Shown in pieces: positions 23,796 to 35,676 of a stretch of DNA of 64,000 bases. A model generated the notes under the pieces. That model made no database searches. It saw only the letters and a list, made by a program, of their open reading frames with translations, and was not told the DNA's origin. The translations under genes were made by a program, and so were the position numbers. Origin of the DNA: Choanephora cucurbitarum (Eukaryota; Mucoromycota; Mucoromycetes; Mucorales; Choanephoraceae); contig JAIWNI010000051.1 in NCBI GenBank assembly GCA_025331435.1, forward strand, positions 140,641 to 204,640, given 5' to 3'. Position 1 is the stretch's first letter. Every line of letters starts with the position of its first letter.

Positions 23796-24840
23796 GGCCG
23801 CCTTAGTTCCCTAGTTCCTTAGTTACTTTGCTTACCAAGCTCCAAAGTTAACCGAGTTCCTCAGTTCTCCCCCCCCTCCTCTTCTTCTTGATGTCAAGCC
23901 TTCTTGTTTATTTGTCATGGGATCTAGCCTTCCTTTTCTTTTTAATGTTTAACGTCTGACTCATCGTTTCTTGTTTGTAGCCTCCACAGGAAGGTAGATA
24001 CTCGAGGAATTTAAGGTAAGTGGGAGTACAGACCAGATGCCTTCACGCGGCTACTCCCGTAAGTAACTTCTTTCGGCAGAAGTGAAACCAAAGGCTGGCA
24101 AAAAAAAAGAACGATAGAATGAAAATATGTCCCAAACCTATATCTAAACAAATAAAAATAAATAAATGAATTAATAAAACTATATGCTTTTATCTCATAA
24201 ATGTCTCTAAACTACTATAACTACAATCTTCTGTTCATTACTATTCTGTTCCACATCTACAAGTAAATGAGCAACTGAATCTTTTAAGTTGATTCAATAT
24301 ATATATGTATGTATATATGTCGTGTATTGGGAATGTTTCTTTACCAGTGATTTGAATCAGCATACTAGAAAAAAACAGATGCCAGTGAACAGAAATTAAC
24401 TTCTTGAAATTAAATATGATTAACTTTTTTTTGATAACTCTTAGTAGAAATCAATTCATATTATTCTGACCTGGTCGAAATAAGACGAGCTTCAGAAAAA
24501 CTCGCGTATTTTTTCTTGTGAACTGGTGACAAACATTTGTCAGAAATGTTAATCAAATACATGCTTCAGAGCAAGAAAGGGACAAAACATCTATGATGTA
24601 TTGCTCTAAATCAGATTTTATCAATTCCTTCTTTTTTTTTCTCCTCGAAAAATATGTTCAAAGACCAATCTCAAACAATCCTACCCTAGCATGTCAGCAA
24701 AACGACAATGTTAACAAAAAAGGATGAGAGGCTGATTCATAACAATAACAGGCACATTGTTGCGTCTTTGCTATAGTCAAGAAGTCTGAGCTTGTGTTGA
24801 AAATGTCAATGTAAGATACACTCAGTCAATAATATTAAAA

Positions 24841-25550
24841 TGTTATTCACTCTTGGTATTTAGATTCTTGTAACTCCATTTCTTATGGAGTAGTTGCCAT
24901 CCAAAGAAAAAAGTCATTTTTTGGAAAGAGAGTTAATGAATGTATCCCTAAAAAAAAAGCAAGTTTTGCCTTGGATTGCATCACTCAAAGAAATTTAGGG
25001 ATATTTGATCTACTTTCTTTGAAAACGCTTTAATGGCTCTATTTTTACTTAGAGCAAAGTCTAATCGATGTTTATGTTTTAGTAAGCCATACTATGACTT
25101 GGACTGATAAGTAAGGTCGACTTATACATAAAAGAAACATTAAAGACTGCTCTTATAAATCAACAAGTTGATATGGACATCAATAGCTGACAAGACTGAC
25201 TATACCATTGGATAAAATTCTAACATTGAATCTATTCGCATGTGCATAAATTCAGACATGCTGATCTTCAACTTGACTATGCTTATGGATTGACTCTTTC
25301 TAAAAACTTGAGGCTCTGTCGCTCATATCTTTTTGCCAATATAACTACATACAGAGTTATAGTTAATATACAATTGAAGCCTTAAAGATGATAAAGTATG
25401 TATCATTGTTGATTAGATAGAGACTATTTTATTTCTATATGCATTAAGGAGTATTATTTTTTTAATAGTATGTTTAGCTATAGGATCTTCCCTTTCCTTT
25501 TAGCTGAAGGTATCATAAGTCAAAGACTTGCTTTTACTATCAATCATTGT
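24841..25550. other. Gene-free stretch right of the inverted repeat
   Basis: About 710 bp, AT-rich, no convincing gene. It should contain the 3' UTR of the DYRK kinase gene near 25400-25550. Confidence 0.45.
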
Positions 25551-28511
25551 CTATCGAAATGAAGTGGCGCGCGCTAACCGAGAATAAACAGATGATGAGC
25601 TGTTTGAGGTATGACGACGACCAACAATCCAGTCATGCTTAAGTGCTTCTTGAGGGGTCAAACGCTTTGAGGGATCCCATGAGAGACATTGCTCAACGAA
25701 ACTTATGAATACTTCATCATTACACTTGAGTGCCTGTCGAAGTGGCCGACTACCTGGTATACGTTTTTTACCTTTTGAATTAGGCACTATGCGTGGTTGG
25801 CCAAGGACATCTATACAAATTTGTCAGCTCATCTGCTTTTCCCATACAAAATAACATAGACATATATTTACCAAAGAATAAATGTCGTCTTGAGCACCGC
25901 TCAATAAGATACTTATCAGGAAGGCCCATGACTTCCATAATACAGCTTAGTTGCTCCTGCTCATTTTCACCGGGAAACAGAGGCATACCAGTATACAACT
26001 CTGCAGCAATACAACCAACACTCCACATATCAATTGATTTATGATAAGAGAGACCAAGGATAACTTCAGGCGATCGATAAAATCGACTTTGAATATAGGT
26101 ATATACTATCATATAGTTTAGATAACAAGCATAATAATTCACTTTGATTTTACCTCTTTCTGACTCTAGGCAGCTACTACCAAAATCAATCACTTTAATT
26201 GCACTCTTGGCAGGATGTTTCAACATGATATTCTTTGAGAAGAAAATGGGAAGCAGTTGAGGATAGAAAGAAAAAAAACATGTCGTTACTATGCTCTTAC
26301 CTCAGGCTTTAAGTCGCAATGAATAACATCATGGTTTGCCAACATGGACAATGATTGAAGGATTTGTATTGTCATTCTATTGGATAAATAAAAGGGTAAG
26401 TTTGATTACATTAGAAGCATAATATACTTACTTTTGAATCAGTTGAAGACTGAACCCTCTAAAATGATTTGATTTGATAAATTCATACAGATTCATACTG
26501 AGGCACTCAAATGCTATACAAAGATGATTTCTGAAATGAAAATAGTCTACCATACGAATGGTGTGGTGTTGATCTTCAGAATCCCATTCAATCAGTTTCT
26601 TGAGGATATTGATCTCAGTTAGTCCTTGTGCATGAAAACGCTTTTTGTTGCGAATCAATTTGATAGCAACACGATTGCCTGTCTTGTGGTCATAACATTT
26701 AACCACTTGGCCAAACGATCCGCGTCCTAGCAGATCTAGCATTTCGTAACGATAAGCTAAATGATCTTGTATCACAATCTTGTAGTTGCCATGCTCATCA
26801 TCAAAACCATAATTCAGTTCACTTGTACATGTACCATGCTTTGTCTGTGCATGAGGACCCACAAAATAGATCTCATTGTAGTTGTGAATTTCAATCTGTC
26901 GTTCATAATCTGACAAGTATTGACTATAGTACTTCAATGAAGTCTGAACGCTTTTGGGTGAACGTGTAGCACCCCTTTCCTTGCTTGGCTCGACGGATAA
27001 TGAAGCTGTCTTTGCATACAATGCCTCTATACTGTCATTATGTTGATTGGATGAGGAAGAACTGCTATAGTTGCTTTGAATACTGCTTTGATTGCTGTTG
27101 GTGGGATGGCTATGTGTGGTGGGTATAGGATTCTTTTTCTTTTTATCTTTAGGATTCACATGCAATGCAGGATCTGAAGTGCTTATTTTAGATGATTTGA
27201 AGAAACTGTCAGAAGCTGCCTGATCTGTCAAGGCAGAGAGTTTTAATCGGTTTTTGCTGATTGAGGGTGTAGTTGATGTGCTCTGTCTGGGTGTTGGTTT
27301 TTTGGATTGTATGTTGGTAGGAATAGTCAACTGAATAGGATTTAATGTCATAGGTGGTAAATTGAGTGTTAATGATGGTGGTGGTGTAGCCAAACTACCT
27401 GGCAAGGTCTTTTTTCGAGATAAAAAGAGTTTAAAAAGAGTTTGAATTTTTTTGTTAGATTCAACATGCTTACCTTTCCTCTTTTGCGACCTATTACTGC
27501 CTGTTTGTCTTCTGATTTTCGGCTGGATCCTTTTGAGTTGTCTTTAAGCTGAAGCAGCTTTGCTTTGTTTTCAGCAGCTACTAAAAGAGATGAATGTCTA
27601 TCTCTCTGAATCTCGAGTGCACGAATATCTTTTTCAATCAATGCTAGATCATGACTAATATTCTTGGCATATTCAGCAGTAGACAACTTCCGGCTAAGGT
27701 TGACTTGATTGGAAGGTTTCTTGAGGCTGCTTTTTCGAACAGGTGCGATGTTCTGCTTCAATGAACTTGAACGGGTATTCATCTGCTGAAGTTTGGGTAC
27801 TGCTGGTAAGGGAGGTACTGCTGGTACGGAAGATGCAGCTAAACTACTTGTTCGTGGTGGAGGTGGTGGAGAATAGGTAAAAGATCGGTGCTTCTTTTGA
27901 TTTGCATAACCTTGATAATCAGCTAATCCATTTGTACTACTGATAGTGGACTGAGGGAGCGGAGGAGGAGAATCAGATGGTTTGCGTCGGCTGGCAGCTA
28001 AAGCACTAGATGAAACTGATCGTCTCGGTTTAGGATGTGCATTCGTATAATTGGATGAGCCCAAACTCAGTTTACGTTTGATTTTGTGCATAAAAGGCAT
28101 AATGAATCGCTTTTCAGGTACTTGAGGTGGTAACGGAGGAGGAGGAGAATGTGATTTTTTTAGCTGATCACGCATTGATTTTGATTTTCGAACAGCTATA
28201 GAGCTTTTTTTGACAGGAGAAGTTGAGCGGAATGTCCTACGATATGAATGCTTTGAAGAAGATGAACAAGATCCATCTAAATCAGAAGACCTGCTGGCTG
28301 TATAATCTTTATGGTTAAACCAGTCTTGTTCGTTATCTGTAAGTAAATTGACAAAAGAAGGTATTCCTTTAGCTGAACTTGCAGCCCATTCTGGTTTTAA
28401 TTTGTTTGGTGTTGCATAATATACGTGAGGAGACGAGTGATGACGGCCATGAGTAGTTGTTGATCGAGTGAGTGGAGGTAGCTCTTGGTTGTAAAAAGAT
28501 TCTGATGACAT
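25551..28511 (-). CDS. DYRK-family protein kinase (Pom1-like)
   Basis: Six exons: 28511-27474, 27408-26432, 26376-26301, 26232-26154, 26105-25872, 25810-25551; about 887 aa. A long basic Ser/Pro-rich N-terminus carries several PPPP segments and a short predicted coiled coil ([24 protein letters not shown]). A DYRK-homology region precedes the kinase ([12 protein letters not shown]). Kinase motifs: [15 protein letters not shown] (P-loop), [10 protein letters not shown] (VAIK Lys), [12 protein letters not shown] (catalytic loop), KVIDFGSS (DFG) and the DYRK signature [14 protein letters not shown] with the autophosphorylated second Tyr. The C-lobe has [16 protein letters not shown] and ends HDWIVGRR. 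Fungal members (Pom1, Ppk) control polarity and cell size (family knowledge); which paralogue this is cannot be decided here. Intron 4 (26106-26153, 48 nt) is a multiple of three without a stop. Confidence 0.94.
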
Positions 28512-29860
28512 TCTCGACAGAGAGAGATTTGGAAAAGAGAAGAGAAAGAAGTAACAACAGGCTCAAACACCGCCTTTCTCTCTTCTGTTTATGAAAGATA
28601 TAAGAGAAAGGTGAAAGAAAACAAAAAGAAAGGAAAAGGAGTGTCAGGTTTGGTAAAGAGTTCTAAAGTAGATAATTATCTAAACTTTTTAGATTTGTAT
28701 CAAACATATGACACACAAAAGGCGACTGGCTTCGGGATTTCATTCTGTGTGAGTTATTTCCTCTTTTGAGTAAATTTTCTATATATCTTCAAACAGTCAT
28801 TCCTCCTTCAAAACATCAATTGAGAGGAGAAAATAGTCTTCAAGTGCTCTAAAGAAGAAGGGGAAGCAAATTAAATCCATTTTCTCGAAAGCTTTAGGCT
28901 AATGTAATTCATGCTCGATTAAGAAAGGGGTTTGTATAGTAAAGAGGATCACTTTGGAGGCCTTCAAGATATTTGCTTGTAGTCCTTAGTTTTTTTTCTT
29001 AAACAGCAAGGAACTTGAACTGTCTATAACATTATCGGGGCAAATGTTTTTGCTTTCCTCTAGTTCTTTGTTCAATCTGACTAATCACATTCTCTATTAG
29101 AAACAAACTCAGTGATTGAAAGCTATTTTTGGGTCAATAACTTACTGTGCCTTAATGTATCAGAAGTAAAGGAAGCTTTTCTATTTTCAGTATGTTTTAG
29201 CATTACAAAGAATCATAGAATGAGGCACTTGTCAATAGTCGTCTTATTTTTTTTTTAGATATGTACAAGGTAGATAGCCAGCGCACAGACCTTGTTTGCA
29301 ACAGGCCACAAAGAGATTTACGCTTTTATAATATGGTACAAAACTTACTGAATCCACAAAAAACGTTACACGCAATCAAAAGCCATGTATTTGATTCTGC
29401 ATAATAGCTCCTTTTGTTTTACTTTTCTCCTAACCGTTTTGAACACTTTTATGTCAACATGAGGTCTACTTGCTGCTTGAGTTTCGAACTGCTTCAATTA
29501 TATACATACATGCATACATCTATATCATCTTTGATGACTACATTGATTTCTAATATGCTAAAGATACTAGCCATCTGTACTATAAGCCCAATTGGAATTT
29601 AAAGAACACGGGTTTTTATCCTCGAAAAATGTATGCAGAAAATCAATAATGCATGGAATCAAATATGCTTAATCGTAATCGAGGCGCAATTCTTAACTCT
29701 ATGGAGTTAGATATGCAACAAGAACCGAACCATACATATGAGTGTTAGCCCCGAGAAAAGGAAGCAAGGCTATTGGATAAAAAAAATTAACTACCAAACT
29801 TTTCTGTTATGCAGAGCATTGATTTCTTCCTTTTTTTTTTTAATTATTATTTTCTCTACT
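28512..29860. promoter_or_regulatory. Divergent intergenic region, 1.35 kb
   Basis: Contains the promoters of the DYRK gene (minus) and the small PPxY gene (plus). A purine-rich stretch of short GAGAAAG-like units (28515-28640) lies just upstream of the DYRK ATG. No other gene or repeat seen. Confidence 0.4.
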
Positions 29861-30259
29861 ATGGCTGATAAAAGCATTATACATCAATTAGACTCCTTTT
29901 CAATATCCACTACAGAAGAGAAAATTACAAGGCAGCTTGAGGCAACACACCTAAATAAACCACCTTCTATCTTCCAAGTGCCTAATGAGCCACAACAACC
30001 GCAACTGCAACCAAAGCAAGAGTGGCAACCGTTATCACTTGAAAAAGAAACAGAGGATGAAGGTTGGGGTGATGGACCGCCCAGCTATACAAGTATCTCA
30101 CAAGGTACTTACTTTGGCCTCAATTCTATTCTTCAGCCCACTCTCTACCAACCTTCTACACCCTCCACAACTTCTTCGCAAGCATTCAGTAAATTCAAGC
30201 ATCAACCTGTCTCATTTGTTTCTGCCGCTGCTAATCACTCTAACCTTCATAACCATTAA
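29861..30259 (+). CDS. Small Gln/Pro-rich protein with a PPxY motif
   Basis: Single-exon frame, 132 aa from MADKSIIHQL; an in-frame ATG at 29738 would add 41 residues, but the T-rich leader directly before 29861 favours the shorter form. It has a Gln/Pro-rich middle (EPQQPQLQPKQEWQPL), an acidic DEGWGDGPPSYTSIS segment containing PPSY (a class I WW-domain ligand, as recognised by Nedd4/Rsp5 ligases), and a Ser/Thr/His-rich tail. No family recognised. It converges on SEC24 with 47 bp between the stop codons. A role as ubiquitin-ligase adaptor is speculation from the motif only. Confidence 0.6.
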   Translation: MADKSIIHQLDSFSISTTEEKITRQLEATHLNKPPSIFQVPNEPQQPQLQPKQEWQPLSLEKETEDEGWGDGPPSYTSISQGTYFGLNSILQPTLYQPSTPSTTSSQAFSKFKHQPVSFVSAAANHSNLHNH

Positions 30260-30306
30260 AGATTCTATTACTTTTTTTTTATTACTTTATTGTTATTATT
30301 TTGGAC

Positions 30307-33300
30307 TTAGTTACTGAACTTCTTCATTTCTTCTTGTATCTTTCGGTGCAAGACACACATATAATCTACATAAGTTTGTACTTCAGCATTACGATCTTCT
30401 GACATCCATGTAGAAAACAAAAATTCAACAGCATCTTTTTCTTGTCGAACAATACGAAGTGTCAAGTGTTTTGTGCGAGAAGCTTGTAGTTGACGCATAA
30501 TACCATGTACTTCATGAGAGAGCTCTGTTGGTTGTGCAGGCAACATGACCATCAGTGGATCGACTTGATCTAAGCTCTTAACACCAAATAGCTGCTCAAT
30601 AAAGTCAGAAGAGAGTGACTGGCCCAACCAAAGGTAGAGGTCGGATCCAGTGTCAAGCAAGTAACAACCATCGGAAGAGAGGCGTTCATATGATGCACGC
30701 ATCATTGTGGGCAATCTGAACTCACCCTTTAGATTGGCAGAAGTTTCCTTCTGGCTCAAAAGTGGGTGTAGAGGATACATACGTGGATAGAGCGTCCAAA
30801 CCATTTCTTCTACACTCATTGTGTTGAACAAAGACATAGCTGCTGCTCTAGCATCAATGTTCATGTCTGTACCTACTAAAGAGAACCAACAATATATCAG
30901 CTATCAAATACATCAGCACCTAAAAAAGTAAAGATTTACCTCCTCTTAGTACTTTGGATCGAATAGCGCCATGAACATAAACAGGTAACAGCTTAAAGGC
31001 TTCGGGTAAGATGAGTTGGCCAGGTGAAGTAGAAGCAGCACAATTGACTCGGTAGGCTGTCAAGACATCAACACAATGATCAGTCATTGATTTGTGCAGG
31101 TCTTTTCGGTTCTTGTGGTTTAGATCAAAAATGGCTTGTCTCAACAAAATGCCTATAGTAGCATCAACATCACCATAACGGAACACATCTGCAATCTGAT
31201 CAGTAGCAGTGAGTTGTAAATTATGCACCCGCACACGACGTTGTCCTTGTCGATTGGTGTAGAGTAGAGCACATTGGAAGGAAGCACCCCGATGCATATC
31301 TAGCTTGCCATCATGCTTCAAGACAGCAGCAATTGCCTTATCTTGGTCAATGCCTGCTAAATCGCATTCTGTATAGACGCTCATATGACAATTGCCATAA
31401 TGGTCCATGATTTGAAGTCCATCAGAGCAACGGATGCGCATAATACCATCCACACCAGTTTCTCTATGTAAGTCATGATCCAACTGATAATAGATACTGT
31501 ATTTATCTGCCAAGGTGAAATTGGGGTAGTATCTAAAATCTCCTCCTGAGAGATGAGAGACCACATTGACAGTAGCTACATCCATGTATTGTGATGGAAA
31601 TGCCCAGGTATTGACGCACACACCATTCTTTACACATTGCTTACCCAACTCCTTATAAGCATCACTTTGAGGAACCAGGAGTGTCTTCTCTTTGTCAGTA
31701 CCATAGAGGGATTTATCATCGCGCGCCTTCAACGTATCTGCGCCATAGTTTGGTAGGCATGTCTGGAAGACAAACAGTTGGCCGCCTGTTGATTTCAAGG
31801 CCTGAAGACCACCTCGAACGGCAGCTGTGTAAACAGATTCAGCTCGAGTTGTTTGTTTAAACATATGAGGCAAGCTATTTAAAAGCTCAAGAATGATGTG
31901 CTTGGATTCAGTTAAGTCTGCAAAAAATCCATCTTGGAGTGGTATAAACATATCATCAATATCAGAAACAACAAGCATTTGGGCACTTGTAAGACCAGAC
32001 TAACATGAAGAAGAAAAAAAGAGAGAGAAAATAAAATGAATTAGATGTGTTGCTCCTCTTTTTTGTCATATAGCTAGTGCTTACGTACAGCCAGATTGTA
32101 GAAATGAACATCTTTGTTGAATGTAAGGATACCTATATGGTTAGCTAATCGGGCGTTTCCTGCATCATCATATAAGGCATTCTTTAATGCTTCACATACA
32201 GCCTGTAACATGCCATTTTGGATAGATTGAGCAGAGACGTCGATTGCAAACACATATTTCAAGGGAGCGGGTGGTCTGTCAGCAGAATGATAGTCGTTTG
32301 TTACTTCAAATTCAACAGATCCGTAACGTAATTCAGGTCTCTCATTCACATCAATACGTCTGCCGGACATGTCCAGATTAGCGAAATACCAGTCGGGAAC
32401 CTGATTTGAGTGCAAACAGATGTTACATTCAAATTTTGATCCACCGTGAGTGAACACACACCATGGATTGATATAAGCTCTACATCGACTACAACGTACA
32501 GGTCCTTCTTGACCATGATCCACTACCTGAAGAGACACTTCATCTGAACGCTGTTTTGCCAGAGGCTGAACAATTAACCCAATAGGCAATCGTGTCTTAT
32601 CAGCCAAGTCTTTCGTAATAGGCACATGGTCTAATGTGGCTCGCATAAACCGAGGATGACAATTGCCTTGATCAAGGCCAATGAAAGAGGTGGTAGCTAA
32701 AGGTACACGGTCTCTCTCAATTGTGCCAAAGAACTTGTCTTCAAAGAGCTGAGCGTCAGCTTCTCGTACTTGCACAGGAGCTGGCATTTGGTCAGGATCA
32801 ATACGTGCACGAGGTTGTGTAGGGGGACGTAGTTCAGGTGGCAATTGTTGGCCCGTATGTGTATAAGGAGCATTTGTATAGCCAACACCAGCGGATTGGT
32901 GTTGACTTTTCGCTGGAGAAGAAACGATCGGTGTTTGAGAACTAGTGAACGTTTGGGTTTGAAGACTGTTTGGCCAAGGTGCTTGTTGCGGTTGTTGTGA
33001 TGGTTGTGGTTGTTGTGGCTGCTGTGGTTGTTGTTGAAGATTAGGCTGAGCATAGCCTGAAGTACTTTCTGGATTAACATACACTCGCTTTGTTTTACCT
33101 GCCACTGGTGCTTGTCGCAATCCAAATTGGGGTGTCAAGGGCTACATTTATGACAAAAATCAACAAAGACATTGAAAAGAGTGTTTTATTGATAATTACC
33201 TGTGATTGTATATGCATGTTTTGCATTGGTGCTACCAGCCCTTGTTGCTGAAGAACAGGAGATGGTGACACTGGTCGAACTTGAGGGGACATTGGTCGAG

Positions 33301-33645
33301 CTTGAGGCGACATGGCTTGAGGAATGGGTTGCTGTGGTATAGGTGGTCTTGCCAGTGGCTGTGGGTTAGGTGTACCAATCGGATGAGTAGGTGGATTGGC
33401 AGGTCTCACAAGAGGTGCTGGTGGTCGGACCATACCTGGTTGTGGCCTAAACTGACTTTGCTGTGATGGTGGTATCATAGGTCGAATAGGGGCTAAAATG
33501 AGAGAGGAGCAGAAGCTTAGGTATGTGCTGTTTAGAGATGAAAATGAGCATAATTACCACCTGGACCAACAGGCCGAATGCCTGGTTGAATAGGTGCTAC
33601 TTGGGGACGCACACCTATATTAGGCCGTTGCTGCTGTGGATTCAT
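30307..33645 (-). CDS. SEC24: COPII coat cargo-binding subunit SEC24
   Basis: Five exons: 33645-33558, 33492-33200, 33141-32089, 31999-30940, 30872-30307; about 1,019 aa. It selects cargo for ER-to-Golgi vesicles in complex with Sec23 (family knowledge). An N-terminal disordered Pro/Gln-rich tail (several QPQQP runs) is followed by the zinc finger CSRCRAYINPWC ... CNIC, the trunk with KYVFAIDVSAQSI and FYNLASGLTSAQMLVVSD, the beta-sandwich and helical parts, and a gelsolin-like end (DTGSDLYLWLGQSL). The exon 3 donor (GTACGT at 32088) was preferred to GTAAGC four bases on because only it keeps frame and reproduces the family spacing. The stop is 47 bp from the convergent small gene. Confidence 0.96.
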
Positions 33646-34635
33646 GACCGAGAAATAAAGTTACTGGAGAATCGACTAAACGACACGTATCAAAAAAAAA
33701 AGAGGAAATGAATTTGCATTTCTGCGTTGTCGCAAATTTACTTGAACACATGAAATGTAGCCGTTTGAATTTGCTCATCATTTCAAACACCACTGATGCT
33801 AACTGTATTCACCCCTCTTTTCTGGTCCATTTCTTTTGGCATAGTTTCCCTCAATGTTCTCTTGTACTTTATTTTGTTTAATTTGGATATCATGATCTTT
33901 CCTCAAAAAATAAATTGAACTGTATCATCATGCTTCGTAGGATAGACATGAAGAATTTCTTATTTTAAAGAAAAAAATTCGGTTCCTGAGCATGAAGCAA
34001 GTCTTTAAGCTTTATCTCGTCAACATTAATATTCTTCGAATATGTAGTTGACATTTCTTTCTATTAATGCGATTATTTCTTTACAGTGTGCAATCTATTT
34101 CTTGAACGATGTATGTATGTAAATTAATATGCTTTGTAAACAGTGAACCTCCCTATATCTTAATAGTAATTAACTCATACGCTGCAACAGATAAAACTTT
34201 GATGTCTTACTGCTTTTGACAGATTGAAGCCATTTTGATATGCCAGTAATTTATTCCTACAAACTACATCATTAGAGTACAAATGAAGATTCAAATCAAG
34301 ACTTATCTTAAAGCAATAAGCTAGAATGCTTTGATTGTATATATCTACAATACTTTGCATCTAGTTCTCAAATGATACAATAAAAGTGATAGCTAATTTT
34401 TTTAGAGTAGATGCAATTCTCGGAACAAAGCATTGACGCAGACCATCTGACGCCATTAAGTCATTCTTATTCCGTAACAAACAGAACATTGATAGAAGTT
34501 TCTTTTTCACCAGCCAATCAAAAATGCCTCAAATTTGTAGGTAATCAAATTATTAGAAATATTGTATTGCATAATTTTTTGTGACGATTACCTTTTTTTT
34601 TCTCATCTTTTCTTTCTTCTGTTGTAAACCAAAAG
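33646..34635. promoter_or_regulatory. Divergent intergenic region, about 1 kb
   Basis: Separates SEC24 (minus) from the TMBIM gene (plus). AT-rich with a pyrimidine tract (34588-34620) before the TMBIM ATG. No gene seen. Confidence 0.4.
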
Positions 34636-35634
34636 ATGCCATATGGAAGTACAGGCTACCCAAACCCTCCACCAGCTTATGATGAAGAAGCTGGTCAACC
34701 CTTTTTGGGATCAGGCGATGATGATATGCTAAAGGAAACAATTGCCAATAGCTCAAGAGAAGTTCGTCTTCGTAAGTACCTAAGAGAAAAAGAAAGCGCA
34801 GTAAAGTAACTCTTCTTGTTTTCTTTAGAGTTTGTTCGAAAAGTATATTCAATTCTCGCTATCCAACTGCTTACTACATCTGCTTTATCTGCTACCTATA
34901 TGTTTAATCAAACAGCCCAACATTGGGTTCAAACAAAGTAAGTGGCAACTTGTTGCGTTTGATATTTTAGTTTAGCCAACTTTTTTTCTTCTTCTTTGGT
35001 CTAGTGTTTGGGTGTTTTATATTACTTTCTTTGTGACAATAGGCACTTTGTTTGCATTGTTCTGGAAAGGACGATCATTTCCGACCAATTATATTCTTTT
35101 GAGTTTGTTTACTTTAGCTGAAGGACATTTGGTAGGCACAATAGGTAAGAAGAGGAATAATATTAGACGCCTGTAGATGATTGATCATTTCCTCCTTCGA
35201 TTAGTGACTTTCTATGAGCAAAAGCTCGTCTTGCAAGCCCTGTTGATTACTTTGGGTGTTTTTATTGGTTTGACTTTGTTTACACTTCAGTCGAAATGGG
35301 ATTTCAGTGGATTGGCACCCTTGTAAGTATCCAACATGATCTTAAGAATTTGTGTTCTCATATGAATGATTCTAGTCTGTTTGCTGGTATTTGGATTCTC
35401 TTGATTGCTGGGATTGTTCAGATCTTCTTCCCATTCTCAAAGACAATTCAACTGGCTATTGCAGTCGGTGCTGTGGTCGTCTTTTCTGGTTATATTCTCT
35501 TTGACACCTATCTCATATTCAACAAATATTCAGCTGAAGACTATATTGTTGCTTCTGTCAGTCTCTATCTAGATGTCATCAATCTATTCCTTCGTATATT
35601 GGAAGTATTGGAATTAAGTAGCAGAAGCGATTAA
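34636..35634 (+). CDS. Bax inhibitor-1/lifeguard family membrane protein (TMBIM, Bxi1-like)
   Basis: Five exons: 34636-34771, 34829-34937, 35005-35144, 35205-35322, 35376-35634; 253 aa. The short N-terminus is rich in Pro and Tyr (YPNPPPAYDEE, containing a PPAY motif), typical of the lifeguard branch. VRKVYSILAIQLLTTSAL is the usual first membrane segment, followed by about six more hydrophobic helices and the conserved end ASVSLYLDVINLFLRILEVL. The family acts as Ca2+ leak channel and cell-death suppressor in ER/Golgi or vacuole membranes (family knowledge). Convergent with the b5-acyl-CoA dehydrogenase gene, 42 bp between stops. Confidence 0.95.
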
Positions 35635-35676
35635 ACAATAAAAGGATTTTATTTTGTTTTCTGAGTAAACTTCATC

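Larger units (their letters stand above)
20646..24840 (-). repeat. Right arm of the large inverted repeat
   Basis: Reverse complement of 11121-15295 at near identity. It starts inside the transposase pseudogene (TAATGTTGTCTTTAATCATG) and ends at GATACACTCAGTCAATAATATTAA. It is about 20 bp longer than the left arm, mostly from minisatellite and homopolymer length. Together with the 5.35-kb spacer the arms form a palindrome of about 13.7 kb. Confidence 0.93.
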
